NCBI GenBank assembly: GCA_051418075.1
Contig: JBPRGG010000172.1
Span: 62,001-126,000, forward strand
DNA from: JBPRGG01 sp051418075
Lineage (GTDB): Bacteria; Bacteroidota; Bacteroidia; Cytophagales; Cyclobacteriaceae
DNA length: 64,000 nt
Direction of reading: 5' to 3'
Shown here piece after piece: positions 33,465 to 42,514 of the stretch (its first letter is position 1; every line of letters starts with the position of its first letter). The notes under the pieces are model-generated. The model was not told the DNA's origin and made no database searches. It was given only the letters and a program-made list of their open reading frames with translations. The position numbers and the translations under genes are program-made.

Positions 33465-34451
33465 TTATGGACCATTCACAATTCTTACCTCTTTTACTAA
33501 ACCCGAATCTGGATCAAAACCGATGAGCCGGGCCAACTTTAGATTCAGGTAAGCATTGGATTGAATATTTCTGCTAACAGGAATATTACCTGGATCTGCC
33601 CCTGAAATGATTTCCTTAACGGTATTTGCCGCCCAAATCCCATGCTCTTCCGCGATCTTTGTTTCCCCATAAACCACATAGGGCATCATGAAATCCTCAC
33701 AGGTAACCACCGGAATTTTTATATTTTTTGAAATAAAATCAACTGCATGATCATGATCCCATCCTTTGATTGAAGCATGGGTGGGAATATATATGATATC
33801 ATAATTTTCGTTTCCCTCTAAAAAGGCTGCCTGCCATTGTTCAAAATGATCAACCAGCTTAAAAGTTACTGTAAGGTTTAATTCCTGAAAAAGATCATGC
33901 AGCAGATCTTCTTCTTTGCGGGAGGTGGTGGTGTTTTCTGACAAAACCAGTAAATTAGTCATTTTAGGATAACGGAACTTGATGGTTTGTAAAACGCTTT
34001 TTATCGGTAATATTTCCAGAATGCCTGTCACCTGTCCGGGCGGAAGATCATATTCCTCAGCTGACCAGTTCACGCCGCAAAATACCACAGGCATATCCAG
34101 TACATCCAGATGGGGTTTAACAATATATTTCACCGCATTATCATCTGAAACTACCAGGACATCCGGTTCCAATTGCAGGATGGAATCCAGCAATTGATTG
34201 GCTTTGGCAGCTATATAATCAGGATTTGTATTTCTTTTGGTATCCATATAGTAGGAATAAACAGCAAAATTGTCCTCCGTCATATTTTCCATAAAACCTG
34301 CCATAATTTCATCGCTGGAAGGATGACCTTTATGATAGGAATTGATATAGACGATTTTATTTGGTTTAGGCGGTGCTGTACATTGTTGAATAACACCGAT
34401 TAAAAACAGTAAAAGGATTGAATGAAATAAGATGTTCAGATTGGTTTTCAT
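33465..34451 (-). CDS. ABC-type substrate-binding (PF04392-like) lipoprotein
   Basis: I start at the methionine that opens a lipoprotein signal ('MKTNLNILFHSILLLFLIG'...'QQC', 328-aa product); an upstream frame adds 32 implausible residues. The body is a two-lobed periplasmic-binding fold: 'KIVYINSYHKGHPSSDEIMAGFMENM', 'LEPDVLVVSDDNAVKYIVKPHLDVLDMPVVFCGVNWS', 'VTGILEILPIKSVLQTIKFRYPKMTNLLVLSE'. Such proteins occur either with ABC permeases or as sensory domains; neither partner gene is beside it. It is read divergently from a TonB receptor, so it may sense or deliver the receptor's ligand (inference). Confidence 0.75.
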   Translation of the reverse strand: MKTNLNILFHSILLLFLIGVIQQCTAPPKPNKIVYINSYHKGHPSSDEIMAGFMENMTEDNFAVYSYYMDTKRNTNPDYIAAKANQLLDSILQLEPDVLVVSDDNAVKYIVKPHLDVLDMPVVFCGVNWSAEEYDLPPGQVTGILEILPIKSVLQTIKFRYPKMTNLLVLSENTTTSRKEEDLLHDLFQELNLTVTFKLVDHFEQWQAAFLEGNENYDIIYIPTHASIKGWDHDHAVDFISKNIKIPVVTCEDFMMPYVVYGETKIAEEHGIWAANTVKEIISGADPGNIPVSRNIQSNAYLNLKLARLIGFDPDSGLVKEVRIVNGP

Positions 34452-34644
34452 GGTATAAAGATAATAAAAAAGGTGTAGCGGCGTAAAAATGATTATATCA
34501 GATATTGATTTTCCTGGCATCAGGTGAACAAACAAAGAGAAATTCAAAAATGGAAGCTATATTTGAAACATATTGCAATAGGTTCTAAAGACCTATTTTG
34601 TTCCTGGCAATAACCATCGATGCAAAATTAAATATTAAATCCCG

Positions 34645-34676
34645 TTGTTTTTTTTATTTTATTACTTGTATATTTC
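34645..34676 (+). promoter_or_regulatory. Putative Bacteroidota-type promoter for the TonB receptor gene
   Basis: TTG (34645-34647) and TATATTTC (34669-34676) are separated by 21 bp. The second element differs from TAnnTTTG by one base. The chosen ATG lies 57 bp downstream. Confidence 0.4.
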
Positions 34677-34733
34677 GAATCTGTTGCAACCATTTTGCCG
34701 CGATTGTTGTCAAATCAGAATAAATCATTTTGT

Positions 34734-37091
34734 ATGCTAAAACATCTGTGTATCATCTCCATATGTCTGGCGCTATGGGGGACATTATCCCAGGTTTGCC
34801 TGGGTCAAAAACATACCATTTCTGGTTACATCAAAGACCAGGAAAATGGAGAAAGCCTGATTGGAGCCAATGTTTTTGAAAAAAATGACCTGGTTGGAAC
34901 TGCAGCTAACCAGTATGGCTTTTACAGCCTGACCTTACCGGCCGGAGAAGTGACTTTGATTTACTCCTATGTGGGATACCTGAGCCAGGTCATTAATTTT
35001 AAGTTAGAGGCAGATACCACCATTAATCTCGAATTGATCCCAGCTACCCTGGATGAAGTGGTGGTAACCAGTGAAAGGATGGAAGAGATCCAGAACCAGA
35101 CCCAGATGAGTACGGTCAATATTCCTTTGAACGAAATTAAAAAGTTGCCGGCTTTATTGGGAGAAACAGATGTGATGAAGGTGATCCAGTTATTACCCGG
35201 GGTACAATCAGGAAATGAAGGTGCCAGCGGTATTTATGTAAGGGGAGGAGGTCCCGATCAAAACCTGATCCTGCTGGATGGTGTGCCGGTATATAATGCT
35301 TCTCACTTGTTTGGGTTCTTTTCTGTATTTAATCCGGATGCTATTAACAATGTACAACTCACAAAAGGAGGCTTTCCCGCCAGATACGGAGGCCGGTTGT
35401 CATCTGTACTGGATATTACCATGAAAGAAGGCAATAACCGAAAGTTCCAGGGCGAAGGCGCTATTGGATTGATTTCCTCCAAACTAACCCTGGAGGGTCC
35501 CATCATACCTGGCAAAACATCATTTCTGGTATCAGGCCGTCGTACTTACCTGGATCTTTTAGCCCGTCCCCTGATCAAATCCGCCACTGATGGGGATGAA
35601 GTGGTAGGATATTATTTTTATGACCTCAATGCCAAAATTAATCATCAGTTTTCTGAAAAAGACCGGATTTATTTCAGCATTTACTCCGGGGATGATGAAG
35701 CATACAGCCGCTATAAGGATGAATATTCCTGGGAGAATACCCAGACCAATTATGATGAAAGCTTTGGACTGAAATGGGGTAATATTATTTCCGCTTTGCG
35801 CTGGAACCACATCTGGAATCATAAGCTGTTTAGTAATACCACGCTTACCTACAGCCGTTATCGTTTTAATATTTACCAGGAATATGATGAAACCATTACA
35901 ACAGGAGATCAGGTACAAAATACATACTTTTATTCTGAATACAATTCAGGTATCCGGGACTTTGCTGCCAAAATAGATTTTGATTACCTGCCCAACCCGG
36001 CCCATAATGTCAAATTCGGCTTGACCGGCATACATCATACCTTTAATCCGGGTGTTTTTGGATTTGAGGATATCAATCTGGCCGATACGGTGTTTGGTTC
36101 GGAAAAGATCACCGCCCAGGAACTAGGCGCCTATCTGGAGGATGAGATCCGGGTGAATGACCGGTTGAACATCAATGCCGGCTTTCATCTGGCTGCCTTT
36201 AATGTGGAAAATAAATGGTATACCTCCATTCAGCCTCGCTTCAACCTGCGCTACCTGGTTAATGCCAGCACTTCCATTAAAGCTTCCTATGCGGATATGA
36301 CTCAATTTGTACACCTGCTCACCAACTCCGGCATTGGCTTACCCACTGATCTCTGGCTGCCTTCCACTGCTGATGTTGCCCCCCAGGAGTCTTCCCAGGT
36401 GGCCCTGGGACTGGCCCGAAGCCTGGGCAGTGAATTTGAGGTCAGCCTGGAAGGCTATTACAAGTGGATGGAAAACCTGATTGAGTATAAGGAAGGAGCT
36501 ACTTATTTTAACCTGGACCAGGACTGGCAAAATAAGATTGAATCAGGGCGGGGCACTAGTTATGGCCTGGAAGTTTTTTTACAGAAAAAAACCGGAAGCC
36601 TGACCGGATGGCTGGGTTATACCCTTTCCTGGGCTAACAGGAAATTTGAAAACCTCAATTTTGGCCGGGTATTTCCCTACAAATACGACCGCCGTCATGA
36701 TATAAGCCTGGCCCTGACCAAAAGCATCAGTTCCAAGGTAGACTTTTCGATGGCTTGGGTATATGGCACAGGCAATGCCATCACTTTGCCTACCGCTACC
36801 TATCCCCGCCGGATCAGAGACCAGTACATCTTTTTCGGGGATGATATCAATCATTATGAATCCCGGAATGGCTTTAGAATGCCTGCTTTTCACAGGCTTG
36901 ACCTGGGTATTGACTTTAAAAAAGACAAAAAATGGGGACAAAGGGTATGGTCTCTGGGGGTATATAACCTGTATAACCGGCGCAATCCTTTCTTCATTGA
37001 TACCGGGTGGGATGACCAGGGCAACCGAAAATTCATCCAGTATTCATTATTTCCCATTATTCCTTCCGTACGGTACAGCTTTAAATTTTAA
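34734..37091 (+). CDS. TonB-dependent outer-membrane receptor with N-terminal carboxypeptidase-regulatory-like domain
   Basis: I start at the ATG at 34734 ('MLKHLCIISICLALWG'), which opens the signal peptide; a TTG 39 bp upstream is rejected. The 785-aa product has a CarboxypepD_reg-like domain ('ISGYIKDQENGESLIGANVF'), a plug domain ('GETDVMKVIQLLPGVQSGNEGASGIYVRGGGPDQNLILLDGVPVYNASHLFG') and a 22-strand barrel ending '...SVRYSFKF' with a terminal Phe. Its partner, a DUF4249 lipoprotein gene, begins 4 bp after the stop. This pair recurs in Bacteroidota as an importer unit of unknown ligand. Confidence 0.92.
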   Translation: MLKHLCIISICLALWGTLSQVCLGQKHTISGYIKDQENGESLIGANVFEKNDLVGTAANQYGFYSLTLPAGEVTLIYSYVGYLSQVINFKLEADTTINLELIPATLDEVVVTSERMEEIQNQTQMSTVNIPLNEIKKLPALLGETDVMKVIQLLPGVQSGNEGASGIYVRGGGPDQNLILLDGVPVYNASHLFGFFSVFNPDAINNVQLTKGGFPARYGGRLSSVLDITMKEGNNRKFQGEGAIGLISSKLTLEGPIIPGKTSFLVSGRRTYLDLLARPLIKSATDGDEVVGYYFYDLNAKINHQFSEKDRIYFSIYSGDDEAYSRYKDEYSWENTQTNYDESFGLKWGNIISALRWNHIWNHKLFSNTTLTYSRYRFNIYQEYDETITTGDQVQNTYFYSEYNSGIRDFAAKIDFDYLPNPAHNVKFGLTGIHHTFNPGVFGFEDINLADTVFGSEKITAQELGAYLEDEIRVNDRLNINAGFHLAAFNVENKWYTSIQPRFNLRYLVNASTSIKASYADMTQFVHLLTNSGIGLPTDLWLPSTADVAPQESSQVALGLARSLGSEFEVSLEGYYKWMENLIEYKEGATYFNLDQDWQNKIESGRGTSYGLEVFLQKKTGSLTGWLGYTLSWANRKFENLNFGRVFPYKYDRRHDISLALTKSISSKVDFSMAWVYGTGNAITLPTATYPRRIRDQYIFFGDDINHYESRNGFRMPAFHRLDLGIDFKKDKKWGQRVWSLGVYNLYNRRNPFFIDTGWDDQGNRKFIQYSLFPIIPSVRYSFKF

Positions 37092-37095
37092 AAAA

Positions 37096-38010
37096 ATGAA
37101 AAATACTTTTCTGTTTTTTGTAATTGTATTTATAATGGCTTGTGAGACTATCGTGGATATTGAAGTGCCTTATGACCAGGATAAATTATCTGTGCAATCT
37201 TATTTCAACCCTGACAGTTCCTGGGTAGTTTTTATCAACAACAGCCGCTACATTTTGGGTACTGAAGACTACCAGACGATCAACAATGCCGCTGTTGAGA
37301 TTTTTGAAAATGATATAATGGTCAGCCAGTTAATTTGGGATGAACAAGGATATTACCGTTCCCAAGACCACCAGCCCGGCATCGGTCCCACTTACCGCAT
37401 AGAAGTTCAGGCTCCCGGATATGAAGCTGTCTCAGCTCAGGCCAGTATTCCTGCACCAGTACAGCTGAGCCGGGTAACTGTGGATACAACCCAAATTATA
37501 AACCGGGATTACAACCAGTTTTTTAAAATGAAAATTGAATTTAAAGACCCGGCTCAAACCAACTATTACAAGATTTTGGCCAAAGTGGAAAGAATTGAAC
37601 TGGTAGCGGGACAGTATTGGGATGGCACCACATACCGTGATACCACTTACCGGTATCAGCAAAACTATTATCCTTATCTGGAAGCCCTTGATCCTTCCAT
37701 TGATGACGAACAATATGGTGATGGCATTCTCCTGGATGATAGCCGCTTTAATGGGAAGGACTTTGTCCTGGAATGTTTGATTAATATGTATGATCTGAAA
37801 GGCCTTAGCGGTTTTATTAATGACACCGATTTGTCAGTGCTCCTGCAACATGTCAGTGAAGAAAAATACCTGTTTGAGAAGTCGGCTGGCCTACAGGATG
37901 AAAACGACGGCAATCCTTTTGCCGAGCCGGTGCCGGTATTTAACAACATCCATAATGGATTCGGGATATTTGCCGGCTATAGTCAATTTGAGTTAGATGT
38001 GGAATTTTAG
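37096..38010 (+). CDS. DUF4249 lipoprotein
   Basis: I start at the ATG at 37096 (304 aa); a longer frame beginning at 36763 runs through the receptor gene and is spurious. The leader ends at 'FIMAC' (lipobox, Cys16). 'VDIEVPYDQDKLSVQSYFNPDSSWVVFINNSRYILG' and 'AAVEIFENDIMVSQLIWDEQGYYRS...GPTYRIEVQAPGYEAVSAQASIP' are typical of DUF4249. It is coupled (4-bp gap) to the TonB receptor and probably sits on the cell surface as the receptor's accessory lid or binding subunit (inference from the recurrent pairing). Confidence 0.88.
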   Translation: MKNTFLFFVIVFIMACETIVDIEVPYDQDKLSVQSYFNPDSSWVVFINNSRYILGTEDYQTINNAAVEIFENDIMVSQLIWDEQGYYRSQDHQPGIGPTYRIEVQAPGYEAVSAQASIPAPVQLSRVTVDTTQIINRDYNQFFKMKIEFKDPAQTNYYKILAKVERIELVAGQYWDGTTYRDTTYRYQQNYYPYLEALDPSIDDEQYGDGILLDDSRFNGKDFVLECLINMYDLKGLSGFINDTDLSVLLQHVSEEKYLFEKSAGLQDENDGNPFAEPVPVFNNIHNGFGIFAGYSQFELDVEF

Positions 38011-38222
38011 CAGGTCTGCTCATATTTTTAAAAGGCGCACTATCAGACCGCACAGCCCGGCCCACCAGCCACCCGGCGCCAAAGCCGCCCACCCCATAGG
38101 AAAGGCCTGCCTACAGGGGTTATCTGTCTATCGTAAGTGGTTATTTGTCAGTCTGGATTGGCATTTTCCTGGCCATTTCGGTCTTTGGCCGCCTCCTTTG
38201 GCTATAGTTCCCGGTTCATCAC
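38011..38222. other. GC-rich intergenic stretch after the DUF4249 gene
   Basis: About 210 bases, unusually GC-rich at 38040-38110 for this genome. One frame after a stop (38109-38204) reads a hydrophobic helix-like stretch, possibly a remnant, but I recognise no family. 'TTTGGCTAT'-like sequence occurs on both sides of the adjacent MITE-like element. Confidence 0.3.
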
Positions 38223-38388
38223 CTAGTGTGTTAATTATTAAATTGGTTTACTAAATTTTTGCTATTATTTTTTCTTTAGACAAGGCTAAATTTGAGAGCA
38301 TAGCAGCGATACGGTTGAAAATTTTAACGCAGTATAAAGGAAAACGAAGGGTGAAAATAGTGAATTAATTTAGTAATTAACACACTAG
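38223..38388. mobile_element. MITE-like element with 31-bp terminal inverted repeats
   Basis: A 166-bp element is bounded by inverted repeats at 38223-38253 and 38358-38388, identical at 27 of 31 positions and beginning CTAGTGTGTTAATTA. The interior has no open frame. CTAG at both tips could be a target-site duplication, but as it is palindromic this cannot be separated from the repeat itself. It looks like a non-autonomous transposable element; no transposase is present. Confidence 0.6.
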
Positions 38389-38586
38389 ATTATTTCCTGA
38401 TTTACTTTTGGCTATTCCGAAGCCATCAGCCACCTGCAGTCCGGTTGAGTTGGAAAGACGCTTCACCTAAAGAGGATCTAAACCTCTAAACCAATACTGA
38501 GTCCGGCTGGATCAAACACTTTTCTGCCATCTTAAAATATTGTTAAAAATACGGCTTCTTTATTTTTTAACTTCATCAAATAGTTA
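38389..38586. other. Intergenic sequence upstream of the basic-protein gene
   Basis: About 200 bases without a gene. A small stem (AGAGG/CCTCT) lies near 38470-38488. No RNA gene is recognised. Confidence 0.3.
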
Positions 38587-38594
38587 TATCTTTG
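38587..38594 (+). promoter_or_regulatory. TAnnTTTG-type -7 element
   Basis: TATCTTTG matches the Bacteroidota -7 consensus exactly and lies 27 bp before the ATG at 38622. The expected TTG about 20 bp upstream is replaced by a T-run, so the assignment rests on the -7 box. Confidence 0.45.
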
Positions 38595-38621
38595 CCGCTC
38601 ATTTGAAAAAAGTTATCGAAA

Positions 38622-39239
38622 ATGGCTGGAACATCAATTAAAAGAAAGAAACTTAAAAACAGGACCCGGGTTAAGATCAGAAATAACAATATCAAGAAAA
38701 ACACGGCCAAACCTGTGATCAAAAATATTGATCTAGAAAAAATCAAGGAAGAATTTGAGCAAAAGAAATCCGGTAAGCCTGCTGCTTCCAAGGAAGAACC
38801 AGTAAAAACCGAACAAAAAGCAGCTGCATCTCCTAAGGCTGAGGCAACTCAGAGTAAAGCAGAAGCTACTGAAAAGCCCAAAGCGGAAGAAACTAAAGCT
38901 ACAACAGCCAAAGCCGAGCCAAACAAAGAAACCACTTCTGAAAAAGTAGCACCTGAAAGTGGTGAAAAGCCTGAAGCGATCCAAGATGCAGCTTCTGAAC
39001 CAGCTAAAACTGCTGAAAAACCTAAAGAAGCGGCAGAAAAACCAGCAGCTAAAACTGAGGTAAAGGAAACAGCCAAAGTGGCTCCTGAAAGTGGAGAAAA
39101 AGAAGAAGCTGTGAAAGATGCGGAAAAAGAAGTGAAAGCTGAAGCAAAATCTGAGAAAACTGAATCAGCTTCAGAAAAAAAGGATGCCAATACTAAAGAT
39201 TCTAAAGGTCCGGAAGCTAAGAAAGAAGATAAAAAATAG
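38622..39239 (+). CDS. Basic/low-complexity Lys-Glu-Ala-rich protein
   Basis: The 205-aa protein has a strongly basic first ~48 residues ('MAGTSIKRKKLKNRTRVKIR', 'AKPVIKNIDLEKIKEEF'). A long repetitive tail of Lys, Glu, Ala, Pro and Thr follows. The nonapeptide KVAPESGEK occurs twice (108-116, 152-160). The N-terminal block looks conserved, and I recall similar short basic Bacteroidota proteins, but no function is known to me. The tail is likely disordered. A nucleic-acid or ribosome-associated role is possible from the basic head (inference). It converges with the channel gene over a hairpin. Confidence 0.65.
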   Translation: MAGTSIKRKKLKNRTRVKIRNNNIKKNTAKPVIKNIDLEKIKEEFEQKKSGKPAASKEEPVKTEQKAAASPKAEATQSKAEATEKPKAEETKATTAKAEPNKETTSEKVAPESGEKPEAIQDAASEPAKTAEKPKEAAEKPAAKTEVKETAKVAPESGEKEEAVKDAEKEVKAEAKSEKTESASEKKDANTKDSKGPEAKKEDKK

Positions 39240-39263
39240 ATCAACTTACTGAATATAAAATAG

Positions 39264-39291
39264 GAGCCTCAATAAATGTTTATTGGGGCTC
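39264..39291. terminator. Bidirectional stem-loop between convergent genes
   Basis: Arms of 13 nt (beginning GAGCC, ending GGCTC) pair with one mismatch around a two-base loop. The hairpin sits between the stop of the basic-protein gene and the stop of the channel gene, overlapping the latter's last codons. U-tracts are weak. Confidence 0.5.
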
Positions 39292-40344
39292 TGATGTTTT
39301 CTGGTCACTGGTATGTTCTTTGAGGGAAAACGGACCCACCAGTTCTTCCTCCATTTCTTCCCAACTCCAACCATCATCTTCCAGCAATGCCCTTAACATT
39401 TTTCTTCTGATAATCAATTCATCATTTTCAGTAATCAATGCTTTATTATCTATCAAGGGAACTCCTGCTTCCTTCAGCTTGGAAATGTCAGGAGGGGGCG
39501 GATGCTTCTCTGAAGGGCTGATATAGGCCGAATTCAGGGTTTTCAGGTAGGTGGAAATAGATTTTCTCAGCGGTATATAATCCTGTGAGTGAGGACGGTT
39601 TTCTTCCGGTACACAATATAGCAGAATGGTCATGGCCTCATCCAGGTTTGAAATATTTACGGTCGAGGATTCTTTAATATTGGAGGTGTGAAAATAATGT
39701 AAAATAGGGTAGGCCAGGTGATTCTGAGCATGCTGTAAGATCATTTCCATCAGGCTGTTAAAATGAAATGTGAGCCTTTTGAAACTTTCACCATCCCATC
39801 CATGCAACAATATTTCCTGGGGACTTGATCCCAGCGTAGATATATAAATACTCAGTTTTCTCTTAGCCAATTCTGCCGAATTGATGGGAACCAGGTAAGT
39901 AATGGCGATGGTAATGATGATCAATCCGGTGAAGGAAATGATTGAGGATAAAATTTGCCAAAAAGGGTTTCCTCCCATAAAATTACCATAGCCCAGGGTG
40001 GAAAGGGTATAGCCCACAAAATAAAACTTTTCCACTGGCGAGGCCGGTATTTTGGTGGTAGCATGTACAACAGAACCTTCCTGAAAACAAAAAATCAGAC
40101 CATATCCTACCCACAGAAAGATAATCCAGTTAGCTAAAATAAGAATTATCAGGAACATACCTGTTTGGTTCAGGATATTGGTAGAACCATGCTTGTTGCT
40201 GAGAAATAAAAAAAATTTCCAACTGTATCGGCTGATAAAATTAGTGAATGAACCTCCTCCATGTGGCGCCAATGTGGTAATGACAATGTCTACAACCACA
40301 AATGCCACTAATAATATGCCCAAAGACAGCAAAAAATAATTCAT
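39280..40344 (-). CDS. Two-transmembrane K+-channel-like protein
   Basis: The 354-aa protein has several N-terminal membrane segments ('FLLSLGILLVAFVVVDIVITTL', 'GMFLIILILANWIIFLWVGYGLIF'). A pore loop follows with the K+ selectivity-filter pattern 'YTLSTLGYGNFMGG', then an inner helix ('SSIISFTGLIIITIAITYLVPI'). The ~200-aa cytoplasmic tail is unrelated to RCK domains as far as I can tell and ends in an acidic helix. The filter 'TLGYG' is close to canonical T-V-G-Y-G. It lies 9 bp after the App1-like gene, so the two are co-transcribed. Confidence 0.82.
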   Translation of the reverse strand: MNYFLLSLGILLVAFVVVDIVITTLAPHGGGSFTNFISRYSWKFFLFLSNKHGSTNILNQTGMFLIILILANWIIFLWVGYGLIFCFQEGSVVHATTKIPASPVEKFYFVGYTLSTLGYGNFMGGNPFWQILSSIISFTGLIIITIAITYLVPINSAELAKRKLSIYISTLGSSPQEILLHGWDGESFKRLTFHFNSLMEMILQHAQNHLAYPILHYFHTSNIKESSTVNISNLDEAMTILLYCVPEENRPHSQDYIPLRKSISTYLKTLNSAYISPSEKHPPPPDISKLKEAGVPLIDNKALITENDELIIRRKMLRALLEDDGWSWEEMEEELVGPFSLKEHTSDQKTSEPQ

Positions 40345-40353
40345 TTTTGAAAT

Positions 40354-41532
40354 TTACTTATGGTGTATAGTCTGTTCCTCTTCCATGATTTCATCGGGGT
40401 CATCCGAGTATTGCGCATCTTTTTGTTGCTCACCTATAATAGAAGGCACACTGTCCGGTGCAATATATCCTTTTTCCATAGCATGTCGGGCGGCTTGTTC
40501 CGTATTTTGTACATGAACCATCTCTATCCCCTCAGAACTTAACTCATTGGCTATATTCATTACTTCCTGGTCACGGTTTTGTTTGCTCACATCACGGATA
40601 TAAATGGCTTCGATCCGGCCGGGATAATCTTTTACCACCTGGGCATAAATTTCAGGATCCTTTTGACCACTGTCTCCGATTAATATGAACTTAATTTTGC
40701 TGTAGGTAGAAAGTATCTGTTCTATTTTCTTCAATTTATGGTTTTCATGGATAGAGCTTAAAAACTTAAATTGATCCAAACGGGAGTTTCTCAGCAGAAA
40801 AGGTCCTTTGGGTATACCTCTGACCCGGCAAAAATCTACTAGCAGATCGTACAATTTCCAGGAACTGGATGATACATAAAATATGGGGTTAAAGGAATGG
40901 GTGTTATGTCCTTGTAAGGCTCTGTAAAAAGCTGCTACCCCTTCGAAAGGCAACCTGGTATGGGAGTTCTTCAGCAGCAATAGCCGGATCTTTTTAATAA
41001 ATTTGGTGGCCCTGGATATCAAAATGGTATCATCTACATCTGATATGATGCCAAACTGGCTGTTTCTCTCGGAAACCAATATTTCACCAGTGGCAGTCAC
41101 TTTGCCTTGTTTTTTGAGTACTCGGTCCAGTAATTCAAAATTTACTTCAAACCAATCCTTTTCTACCGGCAATTCCTTGTCCAATTCAAAAGTATGTTCC
41201 AGGTAACCTTCATCATCGCTGCAAACCACTGCTTCTTGACCGTTAAAGGTTAATTTTACCCTCACTTCCGGTATGAATTCACTGACATACCGCCGGTACA
41301 TAGCTACCAGGTTATCCCACTTTTTGTACCGGTCGATCGGTTTGGAAAGCACGTTATCTTCCAGCACCCGGCCAATTACTACCACTTTCTTTTTGTTGCC
41401 AAAGCCATAATAAGGTTGTATTACAGGATTTCCCAACAAACCGGTTCTTTTTTTGATCTGGAACTTAAGCAGGTTGTAAAAAACGCCCACTTGTCTTAAA
41501 AGTCGGGCAATAAATGAAATAATTTGGGACAT
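40354..41532 (-). CDS. App1-family (DUF2183) phosphatidate-phosphatase-like protein
   Basis: The 392-aa protein carries the App1 catalytic domain of the HAD type: 'QFGIISDVDDTILISRATKF' with the DxDxT core, 'PIFYVSSSSWKLYDLLVDFCRVRGIPKGPFLLR' and 'IKFILIGDSGQKDPEIYAQVVKDYPGRIEAIYIRDV'. The N-terminal ~150 residues form a beta-rich domain typical of bacterial App1 proteins. Yeast App1 dephosphorylates phosphatidate and diacylglycerol pyrophosphate; bacterial activity is inferred. There is no signal peptide. It is the first gene of a two-gene unit with the K+-channel-like protein, suggesting a link between lipid signalling and ion flux. Confidence 0.87.
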   Translation of the reverse strand: MSQIISFIARLLRQVGVFYNLLKFQIKKRTGLLGNPVIQPYYGFGNKKKVVVIGRVLEDNVLSKPIDRYKKWDNLVAMYRRYVSEFIPEVRVKLTFNGQEAVVCSDDEGYLEHTFELDKELPVEKDWFEVNFELLDRVLKKQGKVTATGEILVSERNSQFGIISDVDDTILISRATKFIKKIRLLLLKNSHTRLPFEGVAAFYRALQGHNTHSFNPIFYVSSSSWKLYDLLVDFCRVRGIPKGPFLLRNSRLDQFKFLSSIHENHKLKKIEQILSTYSKIKFILIGDSGQKDPEIYAQVVKDYPGRIEAIYIRDVSKQNRDQEVMNIANELSSEGIEMVHVQNTEQAARHAMEKGYIAPDSVPSIIGEQQKDAQYSDDPDEIMEEEQTIHHK

Positions 41533-41729
41533 AGCTCTAAATGTTAGATCACTAATATAATAAAAGCCTGAAGTAATTATTGTTTGGCCTGAGCACCATG
41601 TTAATTTTTGGGATAAGGCAATAGCACCTGAAAGAAATCTGATAAGATCAAATTTTTAATAAAAATCAGTAAAATCAGAATCATACGATATTTATACTAT
41701 TTTAAGATTTGAAAGAAAAACAAAGACTA

Positions 41730-42188
41730 TCAAATGGACATTACCATTTGGTAAAGGTCAAATCCATCAGCCCAGGAATTCTTTTCCGTTTTTTCCAGAC
41801 GGAAGCCCATTTTTTCATAAAAACCATAGGTCAACTGAGAGGTTCTAACCTGGACCTTTTTAATAAGAGGATTCGTTTTAATTATTTCCAGCCGATATTG
41901 AACCAATGAAGTTCCTATACCCCTTTCATGGTAATTTGGATGTACCAGATCCCATGATAACCTGGTTAAACCTTGATGATAAAAATAGTTAATGCCACCT
42001 GCACCAATTATCCTGTCATTTTCCCGATAAATGTAATAATCCTATGCTTCTTTTTCTAAATATTCAGAGTAATCTTCTGTTTCTGATGCATTAAAAAAGT
42101 CAGGAATTAAAAGATCCAGCAACTCAACCAGCTCCTTTTTATCTTTTACATGATAAGAATCAATCCTGTGCCATTTATCTTTTCGCAT
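41730..42188 (-). pseudogene. GNAT acetyltransferase interrupted by an in-frame stop
   Basis: Read from the ATG at 42186-42188, the frame encodes 'MRKDKWHRIDSYHVKDKKEL', then '...LEKEA', then TAG at 42042-42044. It continues without shift as 'DYYIYRENDRIIGAGGINYF', 'LVHPNYHERGIGTSLVQYRL' (the acetyl-CoA loop) and 'LTYGFYEKMGFRLEK', ending at 41730. The whole would be ~152 codons, a normal single-domain GNAT. One base change (for example GAG or CAG to TAG) explains the stop. No ORF-length filter would show this gene. Confidence 0.82.
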
Positions 42189-42514
42189 TGTATTTACAGG
42201 TAATATTTATCCATTTATTGACATAAATATAAGAAATAACTTTCGTGCCAATTAATTAAAAAATGTAGGAACCGGAACTTTAAGGGTTCTCCTTTTATTT
42301 ATAAGACATCCAATACACATATTTTTGTGTAACAAAAACCATAGATGATATAACAATGTTATCTTTTAAAGACGTAATATTTAATTTGAAGTAAACTTGA
42401 AATTTATAGAAAGTATGGCTAAAATATTGCCATATTTCGAATTTTTGAAGTAAATTGGTGTGCTTTTTGTTCGAATTAAAATAAAAAATATTTAAGAAAA
42501 AATCTGAAAGAAAA
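42189..42514. other. Intergenic gap
   Basis: 326 AT-rich bases with no supported gene. An imperfect GGAACC/GGTTCT stem followed by a T-run lies near 42268-42300. The promoter of the oxidoreductase gene must be here, but no good consensus match is visible. Confidence 0.35.

Noticed and set aside
36763..37095. Long in-frame extension upstream of the DUF4249 lipoprotein start
   Set aside because: It runs through the TonB receptor gene in another frame; the ATG at 37096 opens a proper lipoprotein signal.
38040..38222. Possible tRNA or small RNA in the GC-rich stretch after DUF4249
   Set aside because: No cloverleaf, T-loop motif or CCA end could be traced.
38849..39244. 131-codon minus-strand frame rich in Ser, Ala and Phe
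   Set aside because: It is the antisense of a low-complexity Lys/Glu/Ala-rich gene, which makes long chance frames.
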